DNA of 64,000 bases, from positions 4,712,001 to 4,776,000 of the forward strand of contig NZ_FNSO01000004.1 of assembly GCF_900105945.1 (NCBI RefSeq). Direction: 5' to 3'. This stretch comes from Amycolatopsis tolypomycina. Lineage in GTDB: Bacteria > Actinomycetota > Actinomycetes > Mycobacteriales > Pseudonocardiaceae. Shown in pieces: positions 57,228 through 64,000 of this stretch. The stretch's first letter is position 1. Every line of letters starts with the position of its first letter. The notes beneath the pieces are model-generated. The model saw only the letters and a list, made by a program, of their open reading frames with translations. It did not search any database and had not been told where the DNA came from. Made by a program: the position numbers and the translations under genes.

Positions 57228-58535
57228 ATGACTGCCAAGATCACTTTCGTCGGCGCGGGCAGCGTCGTGTTCACCCAGGGCCTGCTCGCCGACCTGTTCG
57301 CCTACCCGGAGCTGGACGGCGTGCACGTCGCCCTGCACGACATCGACCCGGACCGGCTGGCCACGGCGCTGGCCGCGGCCCGGCGGATCGCGGCCGTGCG
57401 CGGCGTCAAGCCGGTGCTCACCGCGCACGCCTCGCGGCGGGAAGCGTTGTCGGGCGCGGACTTCGTCGTCAACATGGTCCAGATCGGGATGGCCGCGGCG
57501 ACGCGCACCGACTTCGAGGTCCCGGCGCGCTACGGCCTGCGCCAGACGATCGGCGACACCCTCGGCATCGGCGGGATCTTCCGCGCGCTGCGGACGTTCC
57601 CGTTCCTGAAGGCGCTCGGGGCGGACATCGCCGACGTCTGCCCGGAGGCGTGGCTGCTGAACTACACGAACCCGATGGCGATGAACGTCCAGTACCTGGC
57701 CGAGGCCACCGGGCTGACCCGGGTCGTCGGGCTGTGCCACTCGGTGTACTGGACGGTGCACGGGCTCGCCGCGCTCGTCGGGGTGCCGTTCGAGGAGGTC
57801 ACCTACGTCGCGGCCGGCGTCAACCACCAGGCGTGGGTGCTGCGGTTCGAGCACGCGGGCGAGGATCTGTACCCGCGGCTGCGGGAGCTGGCGGAGTCCG
57901 ACGGGCAGCTGCGGCGGCGCGTCCGGTTCGACATGCTGCGGCGGCTCGGCTACTACCCGACCGAGACCAGCGAGCACTCCGCCGAGTACGTGCCCTGGTA
58001 CCTCGGGCACGACAGCGAGGTCGACCGCCTGCGCCTGCCGATCGGCGCCTACCTCGAGATCGTCGCGGAGAACGAGGCCGAGTACGAACGGACCCGGCGC
58101 GCGATCGCGGCCGACGAGCCGCTGCCCGTCGAAGGCACCGGCGAGTACGCGCCGCAGATCGTCCACAGTGTCCTGACGGGCACCCCGCGGACGGTCTACG
58201 GCAACGTCGTCAACCGGGGCCTGATCGAGAACCTGCCCTCCGGCGGCGTGGTCGAGGTGCCATGCCTGGTCGACGGCACCGGCGTCCGGCCGACCCGGAT
58301 CGGCGCGCTGCCGCCGCAGCTCGCCGCGCTGAACCGGACGTACCTGAGCGTCGACGACCTGGTGGTGCGCGCGGCCGTCGAGGACGACCCGCACCACATC
58401 CGGCACGCGGCGCTGACCGACCCCGCCACGGCGGCGACGCTGCCGGTCGAGCGGATCTTCGAGCTGTGCGACGACCTGGTCCGCGCCCACGGCGACCGGC
58501 TCCAGCCCGGCCTGCGCGCGCTCCTCGGCGCCTGA
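57228..58535 (+). CDS. GH4-family NAD-dependent alpha-glycosidase (alpha-galactosidase subgroup)
   Basis: 435 residues. Rossmann start KITFVGAGSVVFTQG for NAD, NYTNPMAMNVQYL, the metal Cys-His motif GLCHSVYWT, and GVNHQAWVLRF. GH4 enzymes oxidise C3 transiently and need NAD+ and Mn2+. The CHSV motif is that of alpha-galactosidases (MelA type) rather than CHEV of others. It is cytosolic and would free the terminal unit of imported oligomers; alpha-galactosaminidase activity is inferred from the locus. Last gene of the import unit. Confidence 0.9.
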   Translation: MTAKITFVGAGSVVFTQGLLADLFAYPELDGVHVALHDIDPDRLATALAAARRIAAVRGVKPVLTAHASRREALSGADFVVNMVQIGMAAATRTDFEVPARYGLRQTIGDTLGIGGIFRALRTFPFLKALGADIADVCPEAWLLNYTNPMAMNVQYLAEATGLTRVVGLCHSVYWTVHGLAALVGVPFEEVTYVAAGVNHQAWVLRFEHAGEDLYPRLRELAESDGQLRRRVRFDMLRRLGYYPTETSEHSAEYVPWYLGHDSEVDRLRLPIGAYLEIVAENEAEYERTRRAIAADEPLPVEGTGEYAPQIVHSVLTGTPRTVYGNVVNRGLIENLPSGGVVEVPCLVDGTGVRPTRIGALPPQLAALNRTYLSVDDLVVRAAVEDDPHHIRHAALTDPATAATLPVERIFELCDDLVRAHGDRLQPGLRALLGA

Positions 58536-58590
58536 CCGGGAGTTCGGCGAACCGCGCCCGCGGCACGGGCGAACCTGGCACGATTGCGGC

Positions 58591-58983
58591 ATGCCCGACG
58601 ACACCGAGCTGCGCCTGCGCGTCACCGGCGAGGACGCCATCCCGCGGCTGCGTGCCCTGCACCGCTGGCTGGGCCGCGAGGACGACCTGCGCGGCCTGGT
58701 CGAGCTGCGGAACCGGCCGATCGCGCCCGGCGAGATGGGCGGCGCCGTGGACGTGCTCACGGTGGCCCTCGGTTCCAGTGGTGCCGGGGCCGTACTGATC
58801 CGCTCGCTTGCCCGGTCGGTGTCGACGTGGCTGACCCAGTCGCGGGCCGACGTGAGCGTCACGGTGACGACCACCGGCGAGACGCGGGAGGTCAAGGTGG
58901 ACGTCCAGCGGGCCCGCGATCCCGAGGCGGTCCTGCGCAGCGTCGAGGAGCTGCTCGGACCGGGCCGGTCCGGCCAGGGGTGA
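58591..58983 (+). CDS. EACC1-like effector-associated protein
   Basis: 130 residues with the pattern LRLRVTGEDAIPRLRALHRWLGREDDLRG...GEMGGAVDVLTVALGSSGAGAVLIRSLARSVSTWL...VDVQRARDPEAVLRSVEELL, matching the effector-associated constant component 1 (EACC1) described in actinobacterial conflict systems. EACC1 genes sit just upstream of variable effectors such as caspases and iSTAND NTPases. Two possible membrane-proximal hydrophobic segments. GTGA overlap with the caspase gene. Confidence 0.8.
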   Translation: MPDDTELRLRVTGEDAIPRLRALHRWLGREDDLRGLVELRNRPIAPGEMGGAVDVLTVALGSSGAGAVLIRSLARSVSTWLTQSRADVSVTVTTTGETREVKVDVQRARDPEAVLRSVEELLGPGRSGQG

Positions 58984-60557
58984 GCCGCGCCCGGTTCCCG
59001 GCCGCGGCCGCCTCGCGCGCGGTGCTGATCGGCGTCAGCCGCTACGAGTCCGCGGCGCTGCCCCCGCTGCCCGCGGTCCGCACCAACCTGTCCGACCTGC
59101 GGGCGGCGCTCACGGATCCCACCACGGGCACCCTCAACCGCAGCGGCTGCCGCACCCTGGGCGACAACGCAACCCCGGCCGAGGTCGGCCGCGCCCTCGC
59201 CGAGGCCAGCAGGGAGGCAAGCGACCTGCTGCTGGTGTACTACGCCGGCCACGGCGTCCTCGACGAAGACGGCACGCTGCACCTGGCCCTGCGCACGACG
59301 AGCGAGGACCACCCCGGCTGGACGGCCCTGCCGATCACCCTGGTCAAGCGCGAGCTCGCGAGGGCAAGGGCCCGCGCACGGGTACTGGTGGTGGACAGCT
59401 GTTTCTCCGGCCAGGCGATCGAGGCGATGGCCGCCCCCACCGGCCTGGTGGCGGGCCAGCTGCGGTTGACGGGCACGTACACGCTGACATCGGTCCCGGC
59501 CAACGAGCCGGCGAAGGCCCCGATCGGCGCCCGCCACACGGCGTTCACGGGGGCGTTGCTGGACGCGTTGGCGAGCCCGGAGCCGTTGACACTGGACGAG
59601 ATCTACCGGCACACGGACGAGACGCTGGCCGGGCTCGGGCTGCCCCGGCCCCAACGGGGGGCGGTGAACTCGGCCAGTGATCTGGCGCTGGTCCGCGGCC
59701 CCTTGGCGCGACTGAAGGCGGTTGGCGCCGGGGCGCACCTGGCTGCGGCGCCGCTGCCCGGACGCACGCCGGACGTGGTCGTGCCGGCCCCGCATCCCGA
59801 GCCGACGCCAGGCACAGCCGCACCGCGCCCGAACCAGCCCGAAGCCGCGCCGGCCCCGCAACCCGAGCCTACGCCAAGCACAGCCACACCGCGCCCGAAC
59901 CAGCCCGAAGCCGCGCCGGCCCCGCGCCTCGAACCCCCGCCAAGCCCGGCCGCGGCCTCCGAGCCGGCCCCCGGACCGCGAACCGCCGCCTTGCCACCGC
60001 GCTCCACCCCGTCGGCCACTCCGGAACCCGGCTCGACCTTCGCCCTCGGGTCCGGCGGTGTTCCGGCCGTGGCCAAAGTCGTTCTGCGCGTCGTCGCGAG
60101 CGTGGTGGCTGCGGTGCTCTCCTGGATCAGTTTCACCGACCCGTTCCGCAACGCCGGCCCAGACCTCTGGGAAATCGTGGTCGGCGTGGTGTTCGGGCTG
60201 TTCTTCGCGGTGGTCGCCGTCGCGGCCGCGGTCGCGGCGATCGCCGGCCTGCGCACGATGTCTGGCGGCTGGAGCGCGGTGGAAGTCACCCGGGCCGGGA
60301 TCGTACTGCTCGGGCCCGGCCGTCGGCACGCACTGCCCTGGCCCCAGATCGAACGCCTGACTCAGCGCGCGACCGAACCGCCGACCGTCGTGCTCACCGT
60401 CCGTCCGGATGCCGTGCTGCCGGCCGGTGTCAAGGCCAGGAACGGCCGCCTGGTGCTCGGCCGGTGTGGGCAGTGGCCGGCCCTTTCGGCCGCCGTGCGG
60501 CGCGTGGCCCCGGCGTCCGTGGCCGTCGATCGCCAGGTTCGCAAGCTGCCACGCTGA
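58980..60557 (+). CDS. Caspase-like protease with repeat linker, two TM helices and PH-like tail
   Basis: 525 residues. N-terminal caspase fold (1-about 245) with catalytic His91 (LLVYYAGHG) and Cys141 (VVDSCFSGQA). A Pro/Ala/Glu-rich linker with 22-residue repeats follows (about 260-350), then two helices (VVLRVVASVVAAVLSWISF and VVGVVFGLFFAVVAVAAAVAAI) and a C-terminal bacterial PH-like domain (VEVTRAGIVLLGPGRR, LVLGRCGQWPALSAAV). GTG start overlaps EACC1. Likely a membrane-tethered suicide or signalling protease with EACC1 as partner; the trigger is unknown. Confidence 0.87.
   Translation: MSRARFPAAAASRAVLIGVSRYESAALPPLPAVRTNLSDLRAALTDPTTGTLNRSGCRTLGDNATPAEVGRALAEASREASDLLLVYYAGHGVLDEDGTLHLALRTTSEDHPGWTALPITLVKRELARARARARVLVVDSCFSGQAIEAMAAPTGLVAGQLRLTGTYTLTSVPANEPAKAPIGARHTAFTGALLDALASPEPLTLDEIYRHTDETLAGLGLPRPQRGAVNSASDLALVRGPLARLKAVGAGAHLAAAPLPGRTPDVVVPAPHPEPTPGTAAPRPNQPEAAPAPQPEPTPSTATPRPNQPEAAPAPRLEPPPSPAAASEPAPGPRTAALPPRSTPSATPEPGSTFALGSGGVPAVAKVVLRVVASVVAAVLSWISFTDPFRNAGPDLWEIVVGVVFGLFFAVVAVAAAVAAIAGLRTMSGGWSAVEVTRAGIVLLGPGRRHALPWPQIERLTQRATEPPTVVLTVRPDAVLPAGVKARNGRLVLGRCGQWPALSAAVRRVAPASVAVDRQVRKLPR
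59784..59940. repeat. 66-nt coding tandem repeat in the caspase linker
   Basis: Units start at 59784, 59850 and 59916 (CCGGCCCCGC); the first two are nearly identical over 66 nt, the third is partial. They encode Pro/Glu/Ala-rich 22-residue blocks with PRPNQPEAAPAP. In-frame, so length can vary without frameshift. Confidence 0.85.
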
Positions 60558-60750
60558 ATCAGCGCATCGCGGCCGGGAGGTCCGGGCAGATCGCCGTCGC
60601 CAGGATCAGCGTGCCCTCGCGACGCCGAAGTGCTCGGGCACGCTGTCGCACTCCTGCTGGACAACCGGTCGATTCGGACAAACGAGTGATCACGACACAC
60701 GTCGCGATCATTTCCGGCAGAGGCCCGGCAGCCCGTTGCCCCGGCGCCGG
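60558..60750. other. Convergent intergenic region
   Basis: 193 bp between the caspase and dioxygenase-fusion stops. I see no gene and no clear terminator. Confidence 0.5.
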
Positions 60751-62655
60751 TCACCGCCGGGCGATCTGGAACGTGAAATCGAGCCGGCGCCATTCGCCGT
60801 CGATGGCTCGGCCGTCGGGTGTCGGGCCGGTTCGGGGGGCGAAGTTCACGATCAGCTCGTCCTTGACGCCGAACACCGCGTCGGAGTCGAGGTACTTGCC
60901 GCCCGCGACGAAGAGCTGGGTGATCAGGTGCTGGTGGCCCTCGGCCGCGATCATGAAATGCAGGTGCGGCGCGCGGTAGGGGTGCCGCTCGGTCGCGGCC
61001 AGCATCGCGCCGACCGGGCCGTCGGACGGGATGGGGTACTCCGAGGGCAGGATGGACCAGAACCGCAGGCGGCCGTCGCGGTCGGTGCGGAGCCGTCCGC
61101 GGAGGACCGGGCCGTCGAGGTCGGGCAGCTGCACGTCGTAGAATCCGTCCTCATTGGACTGCCAGACGTCCACGATCGCCGCCGCCACGGGCTTGTCGTC
61201 CGTGTCGGTGATCCGCACGTCCACCCACAGCGGGGTGCCGGGCATCCCCGCGGCGATGTCGGCGCCCTGCTCCACTTCGGGCGGGCCGTCGACGTAGAAA
61301 GGGCCGAGCACCGCGGACGGCGTGGTGTCGGGGGTGCGGGAATTGGTCAGGACATCGACGACGCTGGACAGGCCGAGCGTGTCCGACAGCAGCACGAACT
61401 CCTGCCGTGTCGTGTCGCAGATCTGGCCGGTGCGGGTCAGGAAATCGATGCCGTGCTGCCATTCGTCCTGGGTCAGGTCGTTGTCGATCGCGAAGGCGTG
61501 CAACCGCGGAACCAGGTCCTGCAGCAACGCGCGCAGCCGCGGATCCGGGGTGCCGGCGAACGTCGACACGACCTGGGCGGTGAGCCGGTCCAGCACCGAC
61601 ACGCCGGTGGGCGCGGGACGCTCCCCGGCCCAGGCCCGGCGCAGCAGCCGCGCGATGCCGTCCCGGGTCGGCTCGGCGGGATTCGGGTACGGGGCCGCGG
61701 TCGCGAGTCCGGCCGCGCGGTCGAGGTCGGACTCGGCCAGGCCGAGTTCCCGCAGTGACGTCGGCCCGCCGGCCGCGACGACCAGGTCGTACACGGCCGT
61801 CGGGGCGTCGGTCGCGCCGAGCGCGTCGGCGATGCGGCGCATCGCGTCGGGTGCCGCGGCGGCGTTGTAGGCCATGACGTGCGGGAGCACGACCGTGTGC
61901 ATCGGCGCGTGCGGAAGGCCGAAGCTGCCGCCGAGGGTGTGACAGAGCTTGTGGTGCAGGCCCATGCCGACCGCGCCGAGGCAGGTGCCGGCGAGCCAGG
62001 CGCCCTGCAGCAGTTCGGTCCGCGCTTCGAGGGTGTCTTCGGCGAGCCCGCGGAGGCCGCGTGCCAGCCGCCTGATGGCGTCGAGCGCCATCCCGTCGAT
62101 GACGGGGTTGGCGTCGGGCGAGTAGAGCGCCTCCACCGCGTGCGCGAGCGCGTTCACGCCACTGGTCACCGCGATCGGGACGGGAAGTTCCCGGGAAAGC
62201 TCGACGTCGTAGATCACGGTCTCCGGCAGGATGTCCGGCGACGAGCGCGTCGTCTTGACCCCGTCCACCGTCTCCCCCAGGACCGGGGTGACCTCCGATC
62301 CGGCGTACGTGGTCGGCAGGATCACCTGGTCGACGCCGGTGCGCACGGCGAGCGCCTTGGCCAGCCCGGTCGTCGAACCGCCGCCGACCGCCACCACGCA
62401 GTCCGCTCCGGCCTCCCGGAGCAGCGCGACGGCCTGCTCCGTGACCTCGACCGGGGTGTGCATGGCGGCGCCGTCGAAGCGGCCCACGGCGAGCGGGCCG
62501 AGGGCCTTTTCGACCCGGTCGCCCGGTTCCGCCAGGTCCGGGCTCGCCAGGACGAGCACCCGGGACCGGCCGAGCCGTTCGACCTCCTCACGGACCTGCT
62601 CGAGGGTGCCGGGCCCGAAGACGATGTGGGCGGGCCGAGCCGTGTAGGTGAACAT
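60751..62655 (-). CDS. Maleylacetate reductase / hydroxyquinol 1,2-dioxygenase fusion
   Basis: 634 residues in one open frame. Residues 1 to about 348 are an iron-dependent alcohol dehydrogenase-type maleylacetate reductase (VAVGGGSTTGLAKALAVRTG, LPTTYAGSEVTPV, LHHKLCHTLGG). From about 352 on is an intradiol hydroxyquinol 1,2-dioxygenase with iron ligands expected in EDGFYDVQ (Tyr), SEYPIPSDG (Tyr) and YRAPHLHFMI (two His). The dioxygenase makes maleylacetate from hydroxyquinol and the reductase turns it to 3-oxoadipate, so consecutive steps are fused, reductase first. ATG 62655 follows GAGGAGACC. It starts 11 bp after the flavin monooxygenase stop. Confidence 0.9.
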   Translation of the reverse strand: MFTYTARPAHIVFGPGTLEQVREEVERLGRSRVLVLASPDLAEPGDRVEKALGPLAVGRFDGAAMHTPVEVTEQAVALLREAGADCVVAVGGGSTTGLAKALAVRTGVDQVILPTTYAGSEVTPVLGETVDGVKTTRSSPDILPETVIYDVELSRELPVPIAVTSGVNALAHAVEALYSPDANPVIDGMALDAIRRLARGLRGLAEDTLEARTELLQGAWLAGTCLGAVGMGLHHKLCHTLGGSFGLPHAPMHTVVLPHVMAYNAAAAPDAMRRIADALGATDAPTAVYDLVVAAGGPTSLRELGLAESDLDRAAGLATAAPYPNPAEPTRDGIARLLRRAWAGERPAPTGVSVLDRLTAQVVSTFAGTPDPRLRALLQDLVPRLHAFAIDNDLTQDEWQHGIDFLTRTGQICDTTRQEFVLLSDTLGLSSVVDVLTNSRTPDTTPSAVLGPFYVDGPPEVEQGADIAAGMPGTPLWVDVRITDTDDKPVAAAIVDVWQSNEDGFYDVQLPDLDGPVLRGRLRTDRDGRLRFWSILPSEYPIPSDGPVGAMLAATERHPYRAPHLHFMIAAEGHQHLITQLFVAGGKYLDSDAVFGVKDELIVNFAPRTGPTPDGRAIDGEWRRLDFTFQIARR

Positions 62656-62666
62656 TTCCGGTCTCC

Positions 62667-64000
62667 TCAGGCGCGGTCGAGCAGGCGGGCGAGTGCCTCG
62701 GTGAGCTCTTTTTCCGGATCGGCGGGCAGTTCGCGGGCCCGCCAGCCGACGTGGGCGTCCGGCCGGACGAGCACGCAGCCGGACTCGGTGACCTCGCGCA
62801 ACCGCGACCAGTCGTCGTAGACGTCGGTGTACTCGCGGCCGGGGCCGATCACGTGCGCGTCGATCTCGATGCCGAGCGACCGGGCGGCGCCGGCGGCCGC
62901 CTGCGCCCACGCCTGCCCGGAGATGCCGGTGAGCACGGCGAACCGGCCCTTGCCGGTGATGTCGTGGGTGCTGACGCGGTGTCCGCCGTGGCCGAGCCAG
63001 CAGTGCGGCAGGCGCGCCCCCGGCCAGGTGGTCGGGTGGTAGTACAGCTCGGGATCGCGGGTGAACTCCGGCTCGGGCGTGTCGTCGCCGGCCACCGCGC
63101 CGGAGACGTACCGCTGGCCGAGTTCGACACCGTGGGCGTTGAACTCGTAGTCCTTCAGCTCCAACGCCTCCCGCAGCGCGGCCCGCTGCGCGGCCGCCTC
63201 CGGGGTGTCCTCGGTCCGGGCCCGCATGTTCGCGATCTGCTCGGCCGGGTCGCCGGTCGTGGTGAACCCGAGTGCGTCGAAGATCGGGCCGAACTCCTCG
63301 ATGGACTTGTTGGCCCGCAACACGATCTGCTTGCCGACCGGGGCGCGTTCGGCGTCGTAGCTGTCGAGCAGCCCCTCCCCCGCCTGGCCGGACAGCACCG
63401 CGGCGAGCTTCCAGGCGAGGTTGTAGGAGTCCTGGATGGAGGTGTTGGAGCCCAGTCCGTTCGACGGCGGGTGCCGGTGCACGGCGTCGCCCGCGCAGAA
63501 CACGCGCCCGGTCCGGTACCGGGTGGCGTACATCTTGTTGTTGCCCCACAACGAGGTGGAGCGGATGGTGACCGGGATCGTGTCGTCGCCGACCAGATCG
63601 TGCACGATCTTGGTGGCCATGGCGTCGTCGACCTGCGGGGGCGGCTGGTTGATGTCGTAACCCCAGACGACCAGCCACTCGTCCCACGGCCGGACCATGC
63701 GCACCAGGCCCATCCCGATGCCGCCGATGTCCGAGCCCGGCTGCAGCACCCAGTACAGGACGCTCGGCCGGTGCTCGACGTACTTCGTCAGGTCGGCGTG
63801 GAAGACGATGTTCATGCTCCCCGCCAGGTCCATCTGTCCTTCGAAGGGCAGCCCGATGTCGCGGGCCACCTGGCTGCGGCCGCCGTCCGCGCCGACGACG
63901 TACTTCGCGCGGATCGGGTAGGTCTGGCCGGACAGCCGGTCCCGCACGGTGACGGTGACGCCGTCGTCGTCCTGCTCCAGCGACAGGTACTCGGTGTCGA
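62667..64000 (-). CDS. Flavin-dependent phenol/resorcinol-type hydroxylase, 5' end off the right edge
   Basis: At least 444 residues visible; the frame is open to the window edge, so the N-terminal FAD Rossmann motif is outside. Visible are the DG motif (VVGADGGRSQVARDIGLPF) and the second FAD motif (FCAGDAVHRHPPSNGLGSNT), as in TfdB/phenol 2-monooxygenase-type enzymes, followed by a thioredoxin-like C-terminal domain. It would hydroxylate a phenol, resorcinol or similar compound to hydroxyquinol for the next gene product. First visible gene of this operon. Confidence 0.88.
   Translation of the reverse strand, partial: DTEYLSLEQDDDGVTVTVRDRLSGQTYPIRAKYVVGADGGRSQVARDIGLPFEGQMDLAGSMNIVFHADLTKYVEHRPSVLYWVLQPGSDIGGIGMGLVRMVRPWDEWLVVWGYDINQPPPQVDDAMATKIVHDLVGDDTIPVTIRSTSLWGNNKMYATRYRTGRVFCAGDAVHRHPPSNGLGSNTSIQDSYNLAWKLAAVLSGQAGEGLLDSYDAERAPVGKQIVLRANKSIEEFGPIFDALGFTTTGDPAEQIANMRARTEDTPEAAAQRAALREALELKDYEFNAHGVELGQRYVSGAVAGDDTPEPEFTRDPELYYHPTTWPGARLPHCWLGHGGHRVSTHDITGKGRFAVLTGISGQAWAQAAAGAARSLGIEIDAHVIGPGREYTDVYDDWSRLREVTESGCVLVRPDAHVGWRARELPADPEKELTEALARLLDRA

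Noticed and set aside
57210..60329. Minus-strand frame of about 1000 codons opposite GH4 and the caspase gene
   Set aside because: Composition is typical antisense of GC-rich genes and no domain is seen, while the plus strand encodes intact families with catalytic motifs.

Overview
The window is very GC-rich with almost exclusively G or C at third codon positions, frequent GTG starts, ATGA/GTGA stop-start overlaps, and gene types (lysX, CtpE-like ATPase, CebR-type operators, EACC1-caspase pair) typical of filamentous actinomycetes. The best guess is Amycolatopsis or a close Pseudonocardiales relative; this is inference from gene content only. I recognise about 52 protein genes, two of them cut by the window edges, plus one possible 26-codon ORF. 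I saw no tRNA, rRNA, insertion sequence, phage or CRISPR array.

Layout. 1-12.1 kb: membrane and envelope genes (rhomboid-like membrane protein with a TM esterase, Spo0M-like protein, CtpE-like P-type ATPase, ABC exporter with lysX, Na+/H+ antiporter). 12.4-20.4 kb: an aromatic-catabolism operon (extradiol dioxygenase, FAH hydrolase, acyl-CoA synthetase, DoxX protein, flavin hydroxylase, P450, ferredoxin) divergent from a TetR gene with palindromic operators between them. 20.4-22.1 kb: a secreted GH44 glucanase behind a perfect CebR-type box. 22.1-27.6 kb: an inositol-phosphatase-family gene convergent with an unusual MFS / radical SAM / phosphoribosyltransferase / amidohydrolase operon. 27.9-36.0 kb: a beta-helix protein, then a compact cluster of three ATP-grasp ligases, an MFS exporter, a divergent-sequence PLP enzyme and an atypical response regulator that lacks its phosphoacceptor Asp: probably a small-peptide natural product locus. 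36.0-42.4 kb: DoxX-Rieske fusion, copper monooxygenase-like lipoprotein, two-component system, glycosyltransferase, DUF4190/MmpS-like protein. 42.7-45.5 kb: modular GH9 cellulase with two CebR-type boxes. 45.5-47.2 kb: a hydrolase and a divergent HTH regulator.

47.4-58.5 kb holds what I consider the most interesting system: a candidate alpha-1,4-polygalactosamine (galactosaminogalactan-type) utilisation locus. A secreted GH114 endo-polygalactosaminidase would cut the polymer, a Tat-lipoprotein binding protein and two permeases import the oligomers, a GH4 NAD-dependent alpha-glycosidase releases monomers, a BadF/NagK-type kinase phosphorylates, AgaS deaminates/isomerises, a PfkB kinase makes a ketose bisphosphate and a class II aldolase splits it to trioses. 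A DeoR-family regulator sits in the middle, and a shared 28-bp operator (22 of 28 positions identical) lies in the agaS-deoR gap and directly upstream of a canonical promoter for the GH114 gene. No deacetylase is present, which would fit a de-N-acetylated substrate.

58.6-60.6 kb is an EACC1-caspase conflict-type pair, the caspase carrying a repeat linker, two membrane helices and a PH-like tail. 60.7-64 kb is the start of a second aromatic operon: a single-chain maleylacetate reductase / hydroxyquinol 1,2-dioxygenase fusion preceded by a flavin monooxygenase that runs off the right edge.
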